Origin: JACQFK01 sp036383955
GTDB lineage: Bacteria; Planctomycetota; MHYJ01; JACPRB01
DNA length: 64,000 nucleotides
Direction of reading: 5' to 3'
NCBI GenBank assembly: GCA_036383955.1
Contig: DASVNH010000117.1
Coordinates: 31,832-95,831 of the forward strand
The translations under genes and the position numbers were made by a program. The notes under the pieces are model-generated. The model was not told the DNA's origin, searched no databases, and saw only the letters and a list, made by a program, of their open reading frames with translations. How positions within the stretch are numbered: the stretch's first letter is position 1; the number at the start of each line of letters is the position of its first letter. Below, piece by piece: positions 27,175 to 35,560 of this stretch.

Positions 27175-27534
27175 GTGATCGACGCGCTCGCCGCCGCGCA
27201 GGGCTGCCTCGGACCCTGGACGGCGATCCTGTTCGTGGCCGGGGCGCTCTACGCGTCGTTCACGCTGGGGACGACGGGCGGGCCCAACCACGGCGAGCAT
27301 CCGCTGACCGTCACCGTCCTGCACATGATCCTGTTCTTCTGGCTCGCCCGGGGCTGGGCGCGCGGCCCCTGGTGGGGGTATCTGGGGCTGCTGACGGCGA
27401 CGCTCCTCTTCGCGGGCTGGGGGATCGGCCTCGCCTTCGTCCGGGAGCCGTGGAAGCGTCGGGCCGGCCGGGCCGCGCTGCTGGCGCTGCACGCCGGGCT
27501 GTTCGCGATCGCCGCCTTCAGCGGCCCGGGGTGA
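27175..27534 (+). CDS. Small four-helix membrane protein of unknown function
   Basis: A 119-residue hydrophobic protein with about three or four membrane segments and a conserved-looking TGGPNHGEHP loop after the first. No family is recognised. It starts at GTG, ten bases after the CotH stop. Its TGA lies inside a GGGGT...ACCCC palindrome of the TTCGAC/GCTCA type. Confidence 0.65.
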   Translation: MIDALAAAQGCLGPWTAILFVAGALYASFTLGTTGGPNHGEHPLTVTVLHMILFFWLARGWARGPWWGYLGLLTATLLFAGWGIGLAFVREPWKRRAGRAALLALHAGLFAIAAFSGPG

Positions 27535-27548
27535 GCCTGTCGAACCCC
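27528..27548. repeat. REP-like palindrome GGGGTGAGCCTGTCGAACCCC around a stop codon
   Basis: Five-base arms GGGGT/ACCCC flank the core GAGCCTGTCGA; the TGA stop of the small membrane protein gene is inside. The core on the other strand reads TTCGACAGGCTCA. This is the same TTCGAC-nnn-GCTCA pattern found inside coding sequence at 30469-30488 and 41244-41263, and it resembles palindromes widespread in bacterial intergenic DNA. Confidence 0.6.
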
Positions 27549-27557
27549 TAGACGGCC

Positions 27558-28406
27558 TCACCCCGCGCGCGGCGTGAACTCCACGGTCTCGACGGCCTCG
27601 CCCTTCCGCGGGAGCATGCGCGCGTACTCCATCGTCGGCAGCACGACGCCCGAGGCGCAGTTGACCTCCCCGTCGGCGGAGGCCGCGTTCGCGCTGACGA
27701 TGGGACACCGCGCCTCCGCGGCGCGCAGGGCCTGGTTCGACTCGTGGTACGCGCGGTACTTCTGATTACTTCCGCTGTTGACCTCGTGGAAGATGACCCG
27801 CGCCCCGGCGCGGGCCTGCTGGAGCGTGAGGTGAGGGTTCGGGCCGTCGGTGTATCCGGGCGTCACCCAGAGGTCGTTGCAGATGAGCGTTCCGAACGTG
27901 AGCCCGCCGACGTCGTGCACGAGGGGGAAGCCTCCCGCCTCGTACTCCTTGGCGTCGCCGTAGGTCAGGCAGGTCTTCGCGTAGCGGCCGGCCAGGTCGC
28001 CCTTCCGGTCGACGATGCGGATCTGGTTGTAGGGCTTCGCCGCCTCCTCTTTCCAGCAGGTCCCGATGAGGCCGATCACGCCCGCCTCCTTGCAGAGCGC
28101 GCGAACCTCGACGAAGGCCGCCTCGACCTCCTTCGGGTCGAAGCCGCCGTAGTAGCCGCTCAGCGCGCCTTCGGGAAAGACGATCCAGCCCGCCTGGTCC
28201 TTCTTCGCCTGCTCGAACGCGGCCCGCATCCGCCGGAGATTCTCCTGGACCTTGCGGCCGACCAGGATCTGCGCGAGCGTCGCGCGCTGGACCCCGGCCT
28301 TGTCCTGGGCGTGACCGAGCGAGGCGGCGGCCGCGACGGCGCCGCCGGCGATCAGGAACGCGCGGCGCGAAGGGGTTTCCGGAGGCGTCATGTCGCGGCT
28401 CTCCAT
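27558..28406 (-). CDS. Exported carbon-nitrogen hydrolase (nitrilase family), Tat signal
   Basis: A 282-residue amidase/nitrilase-superfamily enzyme hydrolysing a C-N bond of unknown substrate. The triad is visible: Glu79 (FPEGALSGYYGG), Lys144 (RYAKTCLTYG) and Cys176 (LICNDLW). The N-terminus has a twin-arginine signal (TPSRRAFLIAGG plus an alanine-rich stretch), so the enzyme is exported folded. A second ATG at 28391 (MTPPETPSRR) is an equally good start. It is convergent with the gene ending at 27534. Confidence 0.87.
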   Translation of the reverse strand: MESRDMTPPETPSRRAFLIAGGAVAAAASLGHAQDKAGVQRATLAQILVGRKVQENLRRMRAAFEQAKKDQAGWIVFPEGALSGYYGGFDPKEVEAAFVEVRALCKEAGVIGLIGTCWKEEAAKPYNQIRIVDRKGDLAGRYAKTCLTYGDAKEYEAGGFPLVHDVGGLTFGTLICNDLWVTPGYTDGPNPHLTLQQARAGARVIFHEVNSGSNQKYRAYHESNQALRAAEARCPIVSANAASADGEVNCASGVVLPTMEYARMLPRKGEAVETVEFTPRAG

Positions 28407-28490
28407 CTCGTCGGCGGTCGAGCGCCGCCCCGTATGGAACCCGGAGCGCGCCGGGGAGTTTCGGCCTGACCGCGGAGAGGGGAGCGGCCC

Positions 28491-28685
28491 CTAGACGGCC
28501 TTGCGCCCGAACGAGCTCCACGGCGTGGCGACGGGCATCGTGGCCGTGGGAGCGGGGCAGTAGAGGAAGCGGCAGAGCTCGCAGTAGTGCCGGGAATCGG
28601 AGACGTGCGCCAGGTCCCGGGGCTCCTCGCGGGGGTCCAGGGACTTGCCGCAGCCGTCGCAGGACGTCGCGATCGTCTTCACCAT
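28491..28685 (-). CDS. Small zinc-binding protein with two CxxC pairs
   Basis: A 64-residue protein with CDGC near the start and CELC followed by FLYC later, a zinc-ribbon-like or treble-clef arrangement. The longer frame to 28784 is not used because the start at 28685 has a GGAGGGAG Shine-Dalgarno and leads directly into the cysteine motif. Function is unknown. It is isolated on the minus strand between the GDPD gene and the nitrilase gene. Confidence 0.6.
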   Translation of the reverse strand: MVKTIATSCDGCGKSLDPREEPRDLAHVSDSRHYCELCRFLYCPAPTATMPVATPWSSFGRKAV

Positions 28686-28790
28686 GGCTGACTCCCTCCA
28701 TCCCCAGACTAACACATAATTAATGTGCTGGTCGTGAATTCCGCGTCGACCTGGAGTATGGAGCCGCGCCCGGCGTAGTGGCAAGGCCCC

Positions 28791-28832
28791 CGGTTCCGGT
28801 TCCGGGTCCGGTTCCGGGTCCGGTTCCGGGTC
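28791..28832. repeat. Seven hexamers CGG(T/G)TC running into the GDPD stop codon
   Basis: Seven perfectly phased 6-base units alternate CGGTTC and CGGGTC. The last unit contributes two bases of the TCA (TGA on the minus strand) stop at 28831-28833, so the array starts inside the stop codon of the GDPD gene. The same hexamer occurs at 50071-50196. Confidence 0.8.
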
Positions 28833-30519
28833 AGCGCGCCCAGGGCAGCAGATCGTCCCGCAGCGCCTTGTACGCCGGCACGTAGCGGTCGAGCAGGTAG
28901 GCCGCCGCCGCCCTTCGCGCCGACGGGACCGGATGCTGGAGCAGCCCCCGCAGCTCGTCGGGCCGGAGCGTCCACGCGCCCGAACACAGCGCCCGCGCCG
29001 CGTCCGCGTGCAGCTCCCGCCAGCTCTCGTCCGCCTCCTCCTTCGACAGCTCCAGCAGCGCCCCCAGCGCCGCCTTCGCTTCGGGAGAGCCCGACGTCCC
29101 CAGCCCCCGGATCGCCTCGCTCTTGATCCGGAAGTCCCACCCCGCGCCCTGCTTCAGCTCGGAGAGCCGCGGATCCACCCGCAACGCCAGCCGCTTGAAG
29201 AAGCTCGCGCTGCCCGCGGGGTCCAGCCGCGCCAGCGCCCGCACCGCCATCGCCCCGTCCAGCCCCTGCCAGGCGCCGTCCGGATGCAGGCTCCGGTCCC
29301 GCGCCGCCGCCCGCAGCCCCTCCAGCACCTCCGGCCCCGCGCTCCCGATCCGCCCCAGCGCCTTCGCCGCCGCCGCCCGCATCCGGATCCGCGAGACCGG
29401 CGCGTCCGCCGCCAGCGCCCGGATCGGCGCGTGCTCGGCCAGCAGCTTCAGCAGGATCGGGACGGCCTCGACCTCCGACGTCTCCCCCGCGAGCTCCGCC
29501 GCCGCCTCCAGCGTCTCCTCCTCGTCCGCCGCGAGCAGCGTCGCGAGCGCGGCGGCCCCGACGCCCGACGGCACCCGGCGGCCGCGGGCGGCCATCCGCG
29601 CGTAGGCCCAGAGCCAGTCGGCGGCGACGGCCTCCGGCAGGTCCTCGAACGCCGGCGCCGGCACGGGGGCGCCGCGGAGGATCAGCCGCGCGAGCGCCTG
29701 CCTCCGCGGGAGCTCCGGCTTCGGGGCGAGGGCGGCTTCCAGCAGGTCCTCGGTCGCGTCCTCCCAGGAGGGCGCGGCCGGCGAGAACGGGATGCGATGG
29801 ACGACGGCGTCCGCGTCGGGCGCGGGCCGGCGGAGCGCCGCGATCGCGGCGCGGGGGTCGTCGACCAGGAACGTGCCCGCCTTCGCGCCGGCGAGCTTCT
29901 TCCGGATCGCGGCCATGTCGTAGTCGTCGTTCCCGTGGATGAGCGAGCCGTGGGAGGGGAGGACCTTCACGCGCGCGTCCGCCCTCAGCGCCGCCGCGTT
30001 CGCCGCGTTCACCGTGACCACGTGCTCCAGCAGCCCGGCCTCGTCGATCTGGCGGAGGATGTCGGCGTCGATGCCGGGAACTTTCACGTCGAGATGCAGG
30101 AGCCCGTGATAGCGGCGGCAGAGCTCGAGGACTTCCCGGAGCGTGGCGACCCGGCGGTTCGGGACGGGCGGGGCGTAGACCAGGAGCTCTTCGTACGACA
30201 GGTCCGCGACCCGGCCCCAGCCGTCGAGGACGCGGTCGATCCAGTCGTCGTGCAGGAGCACGATCGTGCCGTCGCGGGTCCGGCGGAGGTCGATCTCCAC
30301 CCCGTCGGCGCCCAGCGCGAACGCCAGCTCGCAGGCGTCGAGCGTGTTCTCCGGCGCGAGGTCCGCGCAGCCCCGGTGCAGGAGGACGGCCACGCCCGCG
30401 CGCCGCTCGGCGGCCGTGCGGAGCGGCGAGGCGTCGGGGGCGGGAGCCGCGGGCGCGCAGCCGGCCAGCCCTTCGACGGCGCTCAGGGCCAGAAGCAGGA
30501 GGAGGGTGGCGATCCGCAT
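28831..30519 (-). CDS. Glycerophosphodiester phosphodiesterase lipoprotein with HEAT-like repeats
   Basis: A 562-residue lipoprotein whose signal peptide ends GLAGC (Cys21). The GDPD domain (about 45-235) would hydrolyse glycerophosphodiesters; visible are LLHRG, APENTLDACELAFALGADGV, EIDLRRTRDG and LLHDD. A helical repeat region follows (about 290-560), with HEAT-like units such as RMRAAAAKALGRIG and PSARRAAAAYLLDRY. The start at 30519 precedes the signal peptide and has a TATCCT box eight bases upstream; the longer frame to 30798 is a shadow of the opposite gene. The signal-peptide codons contain a REP-like palindrome. Confidence 0.85.
   Translation of the reverse strand: MRIATLLLLLALSAVEGLAGCAPAAPAPDASPLRTAAERRAGVAVLLHRGCADLAPENTLDACELAFALGADGVEIDLRRTRDGTIVLLHDDWIDRVLDGWGRVADLSYEELLVYAPPVPNRRVATLREVLELCRRYHGLLHLDVKVPGIDADILRQIDEAGLLEHVVTVNAANAAALRADARVKVLPSHGSLIHGNDDYDMAAIRKKLAGAKAGTFLVDDPRAAIAALRRPAPDADAVVHRIPFSPAAPSWEDATEDLLEAALAPKPELPRRQALARLILRGAPVPAPAFEDLPEAVAADWLWAYARMAARGRRVPSGVGAAALATLLAADEEETLEAAAELAGETSEVEAVPILLKLLAEHAPIRALAADAPVSRIRMRAAAAKALGRIGSAGPEVLEGLRAAARDRSLHPDGAWQGLDGAMAVRALARLDPAGSASFFKRLALRVDPRLSELKQGAGWDFRIKSEAIRGLGTSGSPEAKAALGALLELSKEEADESWRELHADAARALCSGAWTLRPDELRGLLQHPVPSARRAAAAYLLDRYVPAYKALRDDLLPWAR
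30469..30488. repeat. REP-like palindrome inside the GDPD signal-peptide codons
   Basis: CCCTTCGACGGCGCTCAGGG on the plus strand; on the coding strand it encodes most of LSAVEGL within the signal peptide. It differs at only two bases from the element at 41244-41263, which lies at the same place in an unrelated gene. Confidence 0.65.
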
Positions 30520-30527
30520 GGGCGTCG

Positions 30528-30533
30528 AGGATA
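30528..30533 (-). promoter_or_regulatory. Candidate leaderless -10 box TATCCT for the GDPD gene
   Basis: TANNNT hexamer eight bases upstream of the ATG at 30519. A TTGCTC hexamer lies 18 bases further upstream as a possible -35, making this one of the more complete promoter candidates. Confidence 0.45.
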
Positions 30534-30646
30534 CCCTCGCGCGCCGCCCTTGAGCAAGGCTCTGCGCAACCGCCGCCTCGCGCGGCGGACGGGCGCGCTG
30601 GCACGCCCTTTGCGATCCGACCCCCGGAGATTTTGAAGGAGGCATC

Positions 30647-32542
30647 ATGGCGTTCGTTGTCGCGCTCGCGCAGGACACGTCGGGGACGCTCATCCCCGCC
30701 GGCGGAGGGCCGCCGATGGAGATCGAGAGCCAGGAGGTCCGCGTCCGGATCAACAACGGCATCGCCGTCACCACGATCACCCAGGTCTTCCGGAACAATC
30801 GACCGCAGGCCCTGGAGGCCGTCTACGCGTTCCCGGTCCCCCACGAGGCCAGCGTCTCCAACTTTTCCATGTGGATCAGCGGCAAGGAAGTGGTGGGAGA
30901 AGTCCTCGAGAAGAAGGAAGCGCGCCGGATCTACGAGTCCATCACCGCCCAGCGGCGCGACCCGGGCCTCCTCGAACAGGTGTCCTACAAGCTCTTCGAA
31001 GTCCGCGTCTTCCCCGTTCCGGCGAACGGAACGCAGAAGATCCAGATCGCCTACTACCAGCCCGTCCAGTACGACACGGGCTTCGGACAGTACGTGTACC
31101 CCCTGGAGGCGAAGACCCGCGAGGCCTCGCGCGTCCGCGGTTCCTTCAAGGTGGACGTCGACCTCATCAGCGACCTCCCCCTCAAGAGCGTGTCGTCGCC
31201 CAGCCACGCGCGCGATCTCGCCGTGAAGGAGACGTCCCCGGGGCGCTGGAGGGCGTCGATGGAGACCCCCCGCGGCGCGATCGACCGCGACTTCGTGCTC
31301 GTGTACGAGCAGGAGCGCGAGACGACGGGCCTGCGGCTCGTGCCGTCGAGGATCGGCGGCGACGACGGCCACTTCCTGCTGCTGCTGACGGCGGGAAAGG
31401 AGCTGGAGAAGGCGGCGGCCGCGGTCAACTACACGCTGCTGCTCGACGTCTCGGGCTCCATGGGCGACCAGCGGAAGCTGGACCACGCCCTGCGGATGAT
31501 CGACGAGCTCGTCCGGGGAATGGACGCGCGCGACCGCTTCAACGTCCTTACGTTCAACATCGCGACGGAAGCGCTGTTCGCCGACGGCCCCTCGCTCGCG
31601 ACCGAGGAGAACCGGAAGAAGGCCTTCGACTTTCTTCGCGGCCAGAGGGCCCGGGGCGGCACGGACCTGATTCCGGCCTTGGAGGCCGCCGCCGGCCAGC
31701 GCCGCGACGACATGGCGAACGTCCTGGTGCTGCTCTCGGACGGCAACGCGACGGACACCGACGACCACGCGCGGTTCCGCCGCCTGCTCGACGGGAAGGG
31801 CGGGAGCGTCCGGGTGTTCTCGATCGGCATCGGCAACGAGGTGAACCGCCCGCTTCTGACGGCGCTGGCCCAGGCGACGGGCGGCTACTCCGACTTCGTG
31901 TCGTCGTCGGACGACGCGGACCGGAAGACGCGGCTGCTCAAGAGCAAGATCCTGCACCAGGTGGCCGAGAAGCTGGAGCTGAAGATCGCCGGGGTGCGGA
32001 CCTACGACGTCGTGCCCGAGCGCCTGCCCAATCTGTTCCGAGGCCAGCAGCTCGCCGTCTACGGCCGGTACCAGGGCAAGGGGCCCGCGAAGCTGACGGT
32101 GAGCGGCATGATCGGCGGCGTGCCGCGCTCGATCGACGCGGACATCGAGTTCCCCGGCGAGGAGCGCGACAACCCGGAAGTGCGGCGGATGTGGGCCTGG
32201 AAGCGGAGCGACGCCCTCATGAACGAGATCCGGGCGGAGGGGGAGTCGGCTTCCAAGGTCCGCGCGGTGACCGCGCTGGGTACGGAGTATTCGATCGTGA
32301 CCCCCTACACGTCGTTCCTGGTCCTGGAGAATGATCAGCAGTACCGGCAATTCGGGATCGAACAGCGCAACGCGCGGCAGATCGCCGAGGATCGCGCCGC
32401 GCAGGACCGGCGGGCGGCCGAGCCGTTCGCGCGGACGACCTCCAGCGGCGGCGGCGGGGGCGGAGGATCCGTCGAGCTGGGCTTCCTCGCCCTGGTCGGC
32501 GCGCTGGCCGGCGTCCGCGCCTGGAGGAAGCGGGCGGCGTGA
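30647..32542 (+). CDS. VIT and von Willebrand A domain protein with GlyGly C-terminal tail
   Basis: A 631-residue secreted protein. The VIT domain (about 25-150; ITQVFRNNRPQALEAVYAFP) precedes a VWA domain whose metal site DVSGSMG starts near residue 267. The tail is a serine/glycine block, a hydrophobic stretch (VELGFLALVGALAGV) and basic RKRAA, a GlyGly-CTERM-like sorting signal. A strong AAGGAGG five bases before the ATG fixes the start, which leaves an extraordinarily short export signal (MAFVVALA). The stop overlaps the GTG of the rhombosortase-like gene, a natural partner for this tail. Confidence 0.88.
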   Translation: MAFVVALAQDTSGTLIPAGGGPPMEIESQEVRVRINNGIAVTTITQVFRNNRPQALEAVYAFPVPHEASVSNFSMWISGKEVVGEVLEKKEARRIYESITAQRRDPGLLEQVSYKLFEVRVFPVPANGTQKIQIAYYQPVQYDTGFGQYVYPLEAKTREASRVRGSFKVDVDLISDLPLKSVSSPSHARDLAVKETSPGRWRASMETPRGAIDRDFVLVYEQERETTGLRLVPSRIGGDDGHFLLLLTAGKELEKAAAAVNYTLLLDVSGSMGDQRKLDHALRMIDELVRGMDARDRFNVLTFNIATEALFADGPSLATEENRKKAFDFLRGQRARGGTDLIPALEAAAGQRRDDMANVLVLLSDGNATDTDDHARFRRLLDGKGGSVRVFSIGIGNEVNRPLLTALAQATGGYSDFVSSSDDADRKTRLLKSKILHQVAEKLELKIAGVRTYDVVPERLPNLFRGQQLAVYGRYQGKGPAKLTVSGMIGGVPRSIDADIEFPGEERDNPEVRRMWAWKRSDALMNEIRAEGESASKVRAVTALGTEYSIVTPYTSFLVLENDQQYRQFGIEQRNARQIAEDRAAQDRRAAEPFARTTSSGGGGGGGSVELGFLALVGALAGVRAWRKRAA

Positions 32543-33213
32543 AGCTCCCTCTCTTTTCGTGGGCGGTGGCGGCCGCCTCCGCCCTGGCGCTGCTCGACCC
32601 GGCGGTCGTCGAGCTGACGCGGGGCGGCCTCCGGGACGGCGAGCTCTGGCGCCTGTGGACGGGCCATCTGGCGCATTACAGCGTCTATCACTTCGCCGTC
32701 GACGCGGGGACGTTCCTGCTGCTCGGCACGCTCTATGAGCGCCGCTATGGAACCCGCCGCTGGGCGCTCCTGACGGGCGTGTCCGCCCTGGCGGTGAGCC
32801 TGGTCTTTCTGGCCGGCGAGCGCGCGTTCGAGAGCTACCGGGGCTTGTCGGGCGTGGATTGCGCGGCGTTCGCGGCGGCCCTGACGGTGGAGGCGCGCCG
32901 GAGCATGCGCGCGGCGGCCGTGATGGGCGCGCTCTTCGCGGCCAAGCTGATCTGGGAGCAGGTGACCGGCGGCTTCCTCTTCCCGTCGGCGGATCTGGGA
33001 TCGATGGGTCTTCCCGTCCTGTCGGCGCATACGGTCGGCGCCGCGGCCGGTCTGGGGATGTCGATCCTTACGTGGCGTCGCCCGCGTTCTCCAGCAGCGC
33101 CAGAAGCGCGCGGAGCGTCCGGGACAGGTGCTTCCGGCGGTGGTGCGCCAGATAGAGCCAGCGGCGGATGGGGAACGAGGGGACGTCGAGCGGCGCCAGC
33201 TCGCCCAGCTTGA
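32539..33213 (+). CDS. Rhombosortase-like rhomboid-family intramembrane protease
   Basis: A 224-residue membrane protease. The pattern fits rhombosortases, which process GlyGly-CTERM proteins: ELWRLWTGHLAHYSVYHF, YRGLSGVDCAA with probable nucleophile Ser104, and LSAHTVGAAAG with probable base His164. The usual Asn after the HxxxHL region appears as Asp (HFAVDAG). The GTG start overlaps the VIT-VWA stop (GTGA), coupling enzyme and probable substrate. The family core ends near residue 178. The remaining ~46 residues are low-complexity and lie antisense to the end of the LysR gene. Confidence 0.78.
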   Translation: MKLPLFSWAVAAASALALLDPAVVELTRGGLRDGELWRLWTGHLAHYSVYHFAVDAGTFLLLGTLYERRYGTRRWALLTGVSALAVSLVFLAGERAFESYRGLSGVDCAAFAAALTVEARRSMRAAAVMGALFAAKLIWEQVTGGFLFPSADLGSMGLPVLSAHTVGAAAGLGMSILTWRRPRSPAAPEARGASGTGASGGGAPDRASGGWGTRGRRAAPARPA

Positions 33214-33997
33214 TCTCGCCCTCGAGCGCGAAGCGGGACAGGATGCCCACGCCGAGGCCGGCGGCCACCGCGCGCTTCACCGTCTCGGGGCTGCCCAGCT
33301 CCATCACGGGCGGGTGGATGCCGTGGCGGCTCCGCCAGCCCTCGAAGATCCGGCGCGTCGCCGAGTCCGGCTCGCGCAGCAGGAAGCGCTCCTTGCCGAG
33401 CGCGGCCAGGCTGACTTTCTTCCTGCCCGCCAGCGGGTGGCTCCGCGCCGCGAACACCACGATCTCGTCGCGCACGAAGGCGCGCGCGACGAACTCCCCC
33501 GGGTCGGGCTCGATGCCCACGACGGCCAGGTCGACCGCGTTCGCGCGGAGCAGGTCGAGGATTTTCCCCGAGTTTCCGATCGTGAGGACCGCCCGGGCCC
33601 GCGGGTTCGCCCGCTCGAACTCCCCGAGCAGGCGGGGCAGGACGTAGTTGCCGGGCGTGGTGCTTGCCCCGATCGCCACGGGGCCCTGGACGGCCGCCTC
33701 GCTGTCGTGGGCGGCCGCGCGCAGGTCGCGGAGCTCCTGCAGGACCCGCCGGGCCTGTCCGGCCACGGCCTCCCCGGAGTGGGTCAGCCGGAACGCGGAG
33801 CCGACGCGCTCGAAGAGGGCGACGCCCAGGGCCGCCTCGAGATCGCTCACGTGCGTCGACACCGTCGGCTGGCTCAGGGCGATGGCGCGCGCCGCGCGCG
33901 TGAAGCCCCCCTCGTCGGCCACCGCCAGGAACGAGCGCAGCCATTCGATGCGCAGCGGAGCCCCATCGGCGGATCCAATGCTTTTAGCGCGTCCCAT
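33068..33997 (-). CDS. LysR-family transcriptional regulator
   Basis: A 309-residue regulator. The winged helix-turn-helix lies at about residues 17-75 (FLAVADEGGFTRAARAIALSQPTVSTHVSDLEAALG), followed by a LysR substrate-binding domain (about 100-300) resembling the CysB/CysL branch (GASTTPGNYVLPRLL). LysR proteins usually control a divergent gene, here the esterase at 34148, but the target is not proven. A TATCTT box lies eight bases before the ATG. The 3' end overlaps the rhombosortase gene tail-to-tail by 146 bases. Confidence 0.9.
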   Translation of the reverse strand: MGRAKSIGSADGAPLRIEWLRSFLAVADEGGFTRAARAIALSQPTVSTHVSDLEAALGVALFERVGSAFRLTHSGEAVAGQARRVLQELRDLRAAAHDSEAAVQGPVAIGASTTPGNYVLPRLLGEFERANPRARAVLTIGNSGKILDLLRANAVDLAVVGIEPDPGEFVARAFVRDEIVVFAARSHPLAGRKKVSLAALGKERFLLREPDSATRRIFEGWRSRHGIHPPVMELGSPETVKRAVAAGLGVGILSRFALEGEIKLGELAPLDVPSFPIRRWLYLAHHRRKHLSRTLRALLALLENAGDAT

Positions 33998-34005
33998 TCG
34001 TGTCT

Positions 34006-34011
34006 AAGATA
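34006..34011 (-). promoter_or_regulatory. Candidate leaderless -10 box TATCTT for the LysR gene
   Basis: TANNNT hexamer eight bases upstream of the ATG at 33997. Its upstream side would run into the hexamer repeat starting at 34020. Confidence 0.35.
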
Positions 34012-34019
34012 GCATATCC

Positions 34020-34092
34020 GGTTCAGGTTCAGGTTCAGAAAGTCCCCCCCGGGGGGGAAGTTTCCTGGTCCTGGTCCCGGTCCTGTTCCTTT
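34020..34092. repeat. Hexamer repeats around a C7G7 core in the LysR-esterase gap
   Basis: Three GGTTCA units (34020-34037), then C7G7 (34044-34057), then five hexamers TCCTGG, TCCTGG, TCCCGG, TCCTGT, TCCTTT (34063-34092). The arms pair imperfectly (GGTTCAGG with CCTGGTCC, allowing G-U). This array lies between divergent genes, not beside a stop codon, unlike most others in the window. Confidence 0.75.
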
Positions 34093-34147
34093 GGTAGGGT
34101 TACAGGACGGCGGGCCGGCGTCACTCATTTCGCGAGGAAAAACAGCC

Positions 34148-35560
34148 ATGATCATCCTGACCGCGCTCCTACTCGCTCTGCCGCAGGTCGAGAAGGAGGT
34201 CAAGCACCCCATCACCGGCCAGTACAAGGGCGAGATCAAGGACCCGGTGAAGAAGGACGTCCTCATGCGGGTCGCGATGCAGGCGCCGTCGAAGCTCCCC
34301 GAGCACAAGACGCTCGGCCTCATCCTGCTCCACCACGGCTTCAACGGGAACGAGAACAACTACTTCGGCGGGGCCGTCGACTGCGCCAAGCGGCTGGGCC
34401 TCACCGACCAGTACCTGATCATCGCGGGGAAGTCGCGCGGCGCCGGCTGGGCGCCCGCGGACGACGAGTACGTCCTGCGCCTGACCGCCTGGGCGAAGGA
34501 GACGTATCCGATCGACGCCCGCCGCGTCTACCTCTGGGGCAGCTCCAACGGCGCCGCCTTCGTCGGCCGCTTCGGCTGGCACCACCAGGACCTCTACGCG
34601 GGGGTCGTCGGCTACTGCGGCGGCTACAACGCCCTCAGCGAGCCGCCCGCCTGCTACAAGGCCAAGCCCGGGGCGCCCGGCACCCCGGACGTCGCCCGCA
34701 CCGAGTGGTACTTCGTCCACGGCGGCGACGACAGCCCCGAGAACTCGAAGCGGGCCTGCGACGAGCTCAAGGCCAAGGGCTACCGCTACGTCTTCCGCAA
34801 GCTCGACGGCTACGGCCACACCGACATCTGGGACGGCAACGGGCATCCCGACAAGGTCCTCGTCGACGCCGTCCGCGACGACTGGTTCCTCTGGATGCAC
34901 GCGCTGCGCCACAAGGAGATCGCGCCGACGGCCGACGAGAAGAAGGCCCTGCAGGCCGCCGCCACCAAGGTGAAGTCGGAGAAGGCCGACGGCGCCGCGC
35001 CCCTCCTCGCCGAGGCCGCGCGGATCGGCGGCGCGCCCGGCGCCCGCGTCGTCCGGAGCGCGTTCGACGCGGGGGACGTCGACGTCCGCAAGACCGCCGC
35101 CGAAACGACGGAGAAGACGCTCTACGGCCGCGACGTCGTCCTCGAGCTCGCGGCGCTGCTGAAGGACAAGTCCGACGAGGTGAAGGCGGGGGCGTTCGAC
35201 GGCCTGGGCACGGCGTCGAACTACCGCTACGCGGAGGCGCAGGAGACCCTGATCCGCCTGGCGCGGAGCAAGACGGCGCCCGCCGCGGACCGCGTGCGGG
35301 CGGTCGAAGGCCTCGCCCGGACGTTGAAGCTGATGCTGCCGGGCAACTTCGAGGACAAGATGGTCGCCTGGACGATCGTGCCGCTCCTCGACGACGACGA
35401 GCTCAAGGTGAGGGAGGCCGCGTTCGCGGCCTTGAAGGACGTCAAGGAAACCTACGGCTACGCGCCCGACCTCCCGACGGCGGAGCGCAAGGCGGCCGTC
35501 GCGAAGTGGAAGAACTGGGCCACCCAGAAGTGCGGCCCCTTGGAGCAGGCGGCGAAATGA
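34148..35560 (+). CDS. Secreted alpha/beta hydrolase (esterase) with HEAT-like C-terminal repeats
   Basis: A 470-residue protein with a short signal peptide (MIILTALLLALPQ), then a PHB-depolymerase/LpqC-like esterase domain. It has HHGFNGNENNYFGG as oxyanion region, nucleophile Ser133 in WGSSNGAAF, HGGDDSPE holding the probable acid, and YGHTDIWDGNGHPD holding the probable catalytic His. About residues 285-460 are helical HEAT-like repeats (VLELAALLKDKSDEVKAGAFDGLG). GAGGAA upstream supports the ATG at 34148. The stop overlaps the FG-GAP gene start (ATGA). Substrate unknown. Confidence 0.8.
   Translation: MIILTALLLALPQVEKEVKHPITGQYKGEIKDPVKKDVLMRVAMQAPSKLPEHKTLGLILLHHGFNGNENNYFGGAVDCAKRLGLTDQYLIIAGKSRGAGWAPADDEYVLRLTAWAKETYPIDARRVYLWGSSNGAAFVGRFGWHHQDLYAGVVGYCGGYNALSEPPACYKAKPGAPGTPDVARTEWYFVHGGDDSPENSKRACDELKAKGYRYVFRKLDGYGHTDIWDGNGHPDKVLVDAVRDDWFLWMHALRHKEIAPTADEKKALQAAATKVKSEKADGAAPLLAEAARIGGAPGARVVRSAFDAGDVDVRKTAAETTEKTLYGRDVVLELAALLKDKSDEVKAGAFDGLGTASNYRYAEAQETLIRLARSKTAPAADRVRAVEGLARTLKLMLPGNFEDKMVAWTIVPLLDDDELKVREAAFAALKDVKETYGYAPDLPTAERKAAVAKWKNWATQKCGPLEQAAK

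Noticed and set aside
28791..28832. Possible CRISPR array from short direct repeats
   Set aside because: Units are only six bases with no spacers, and no cas genes are present.
28709..32350. 1213-residue minus-strand frame spanning the GDPD and VIT-VWA genes
   Set aside because: Composition is low-complexity Arg/Gly/Ala, and it is antisense or out of frame to two well-supported genes.
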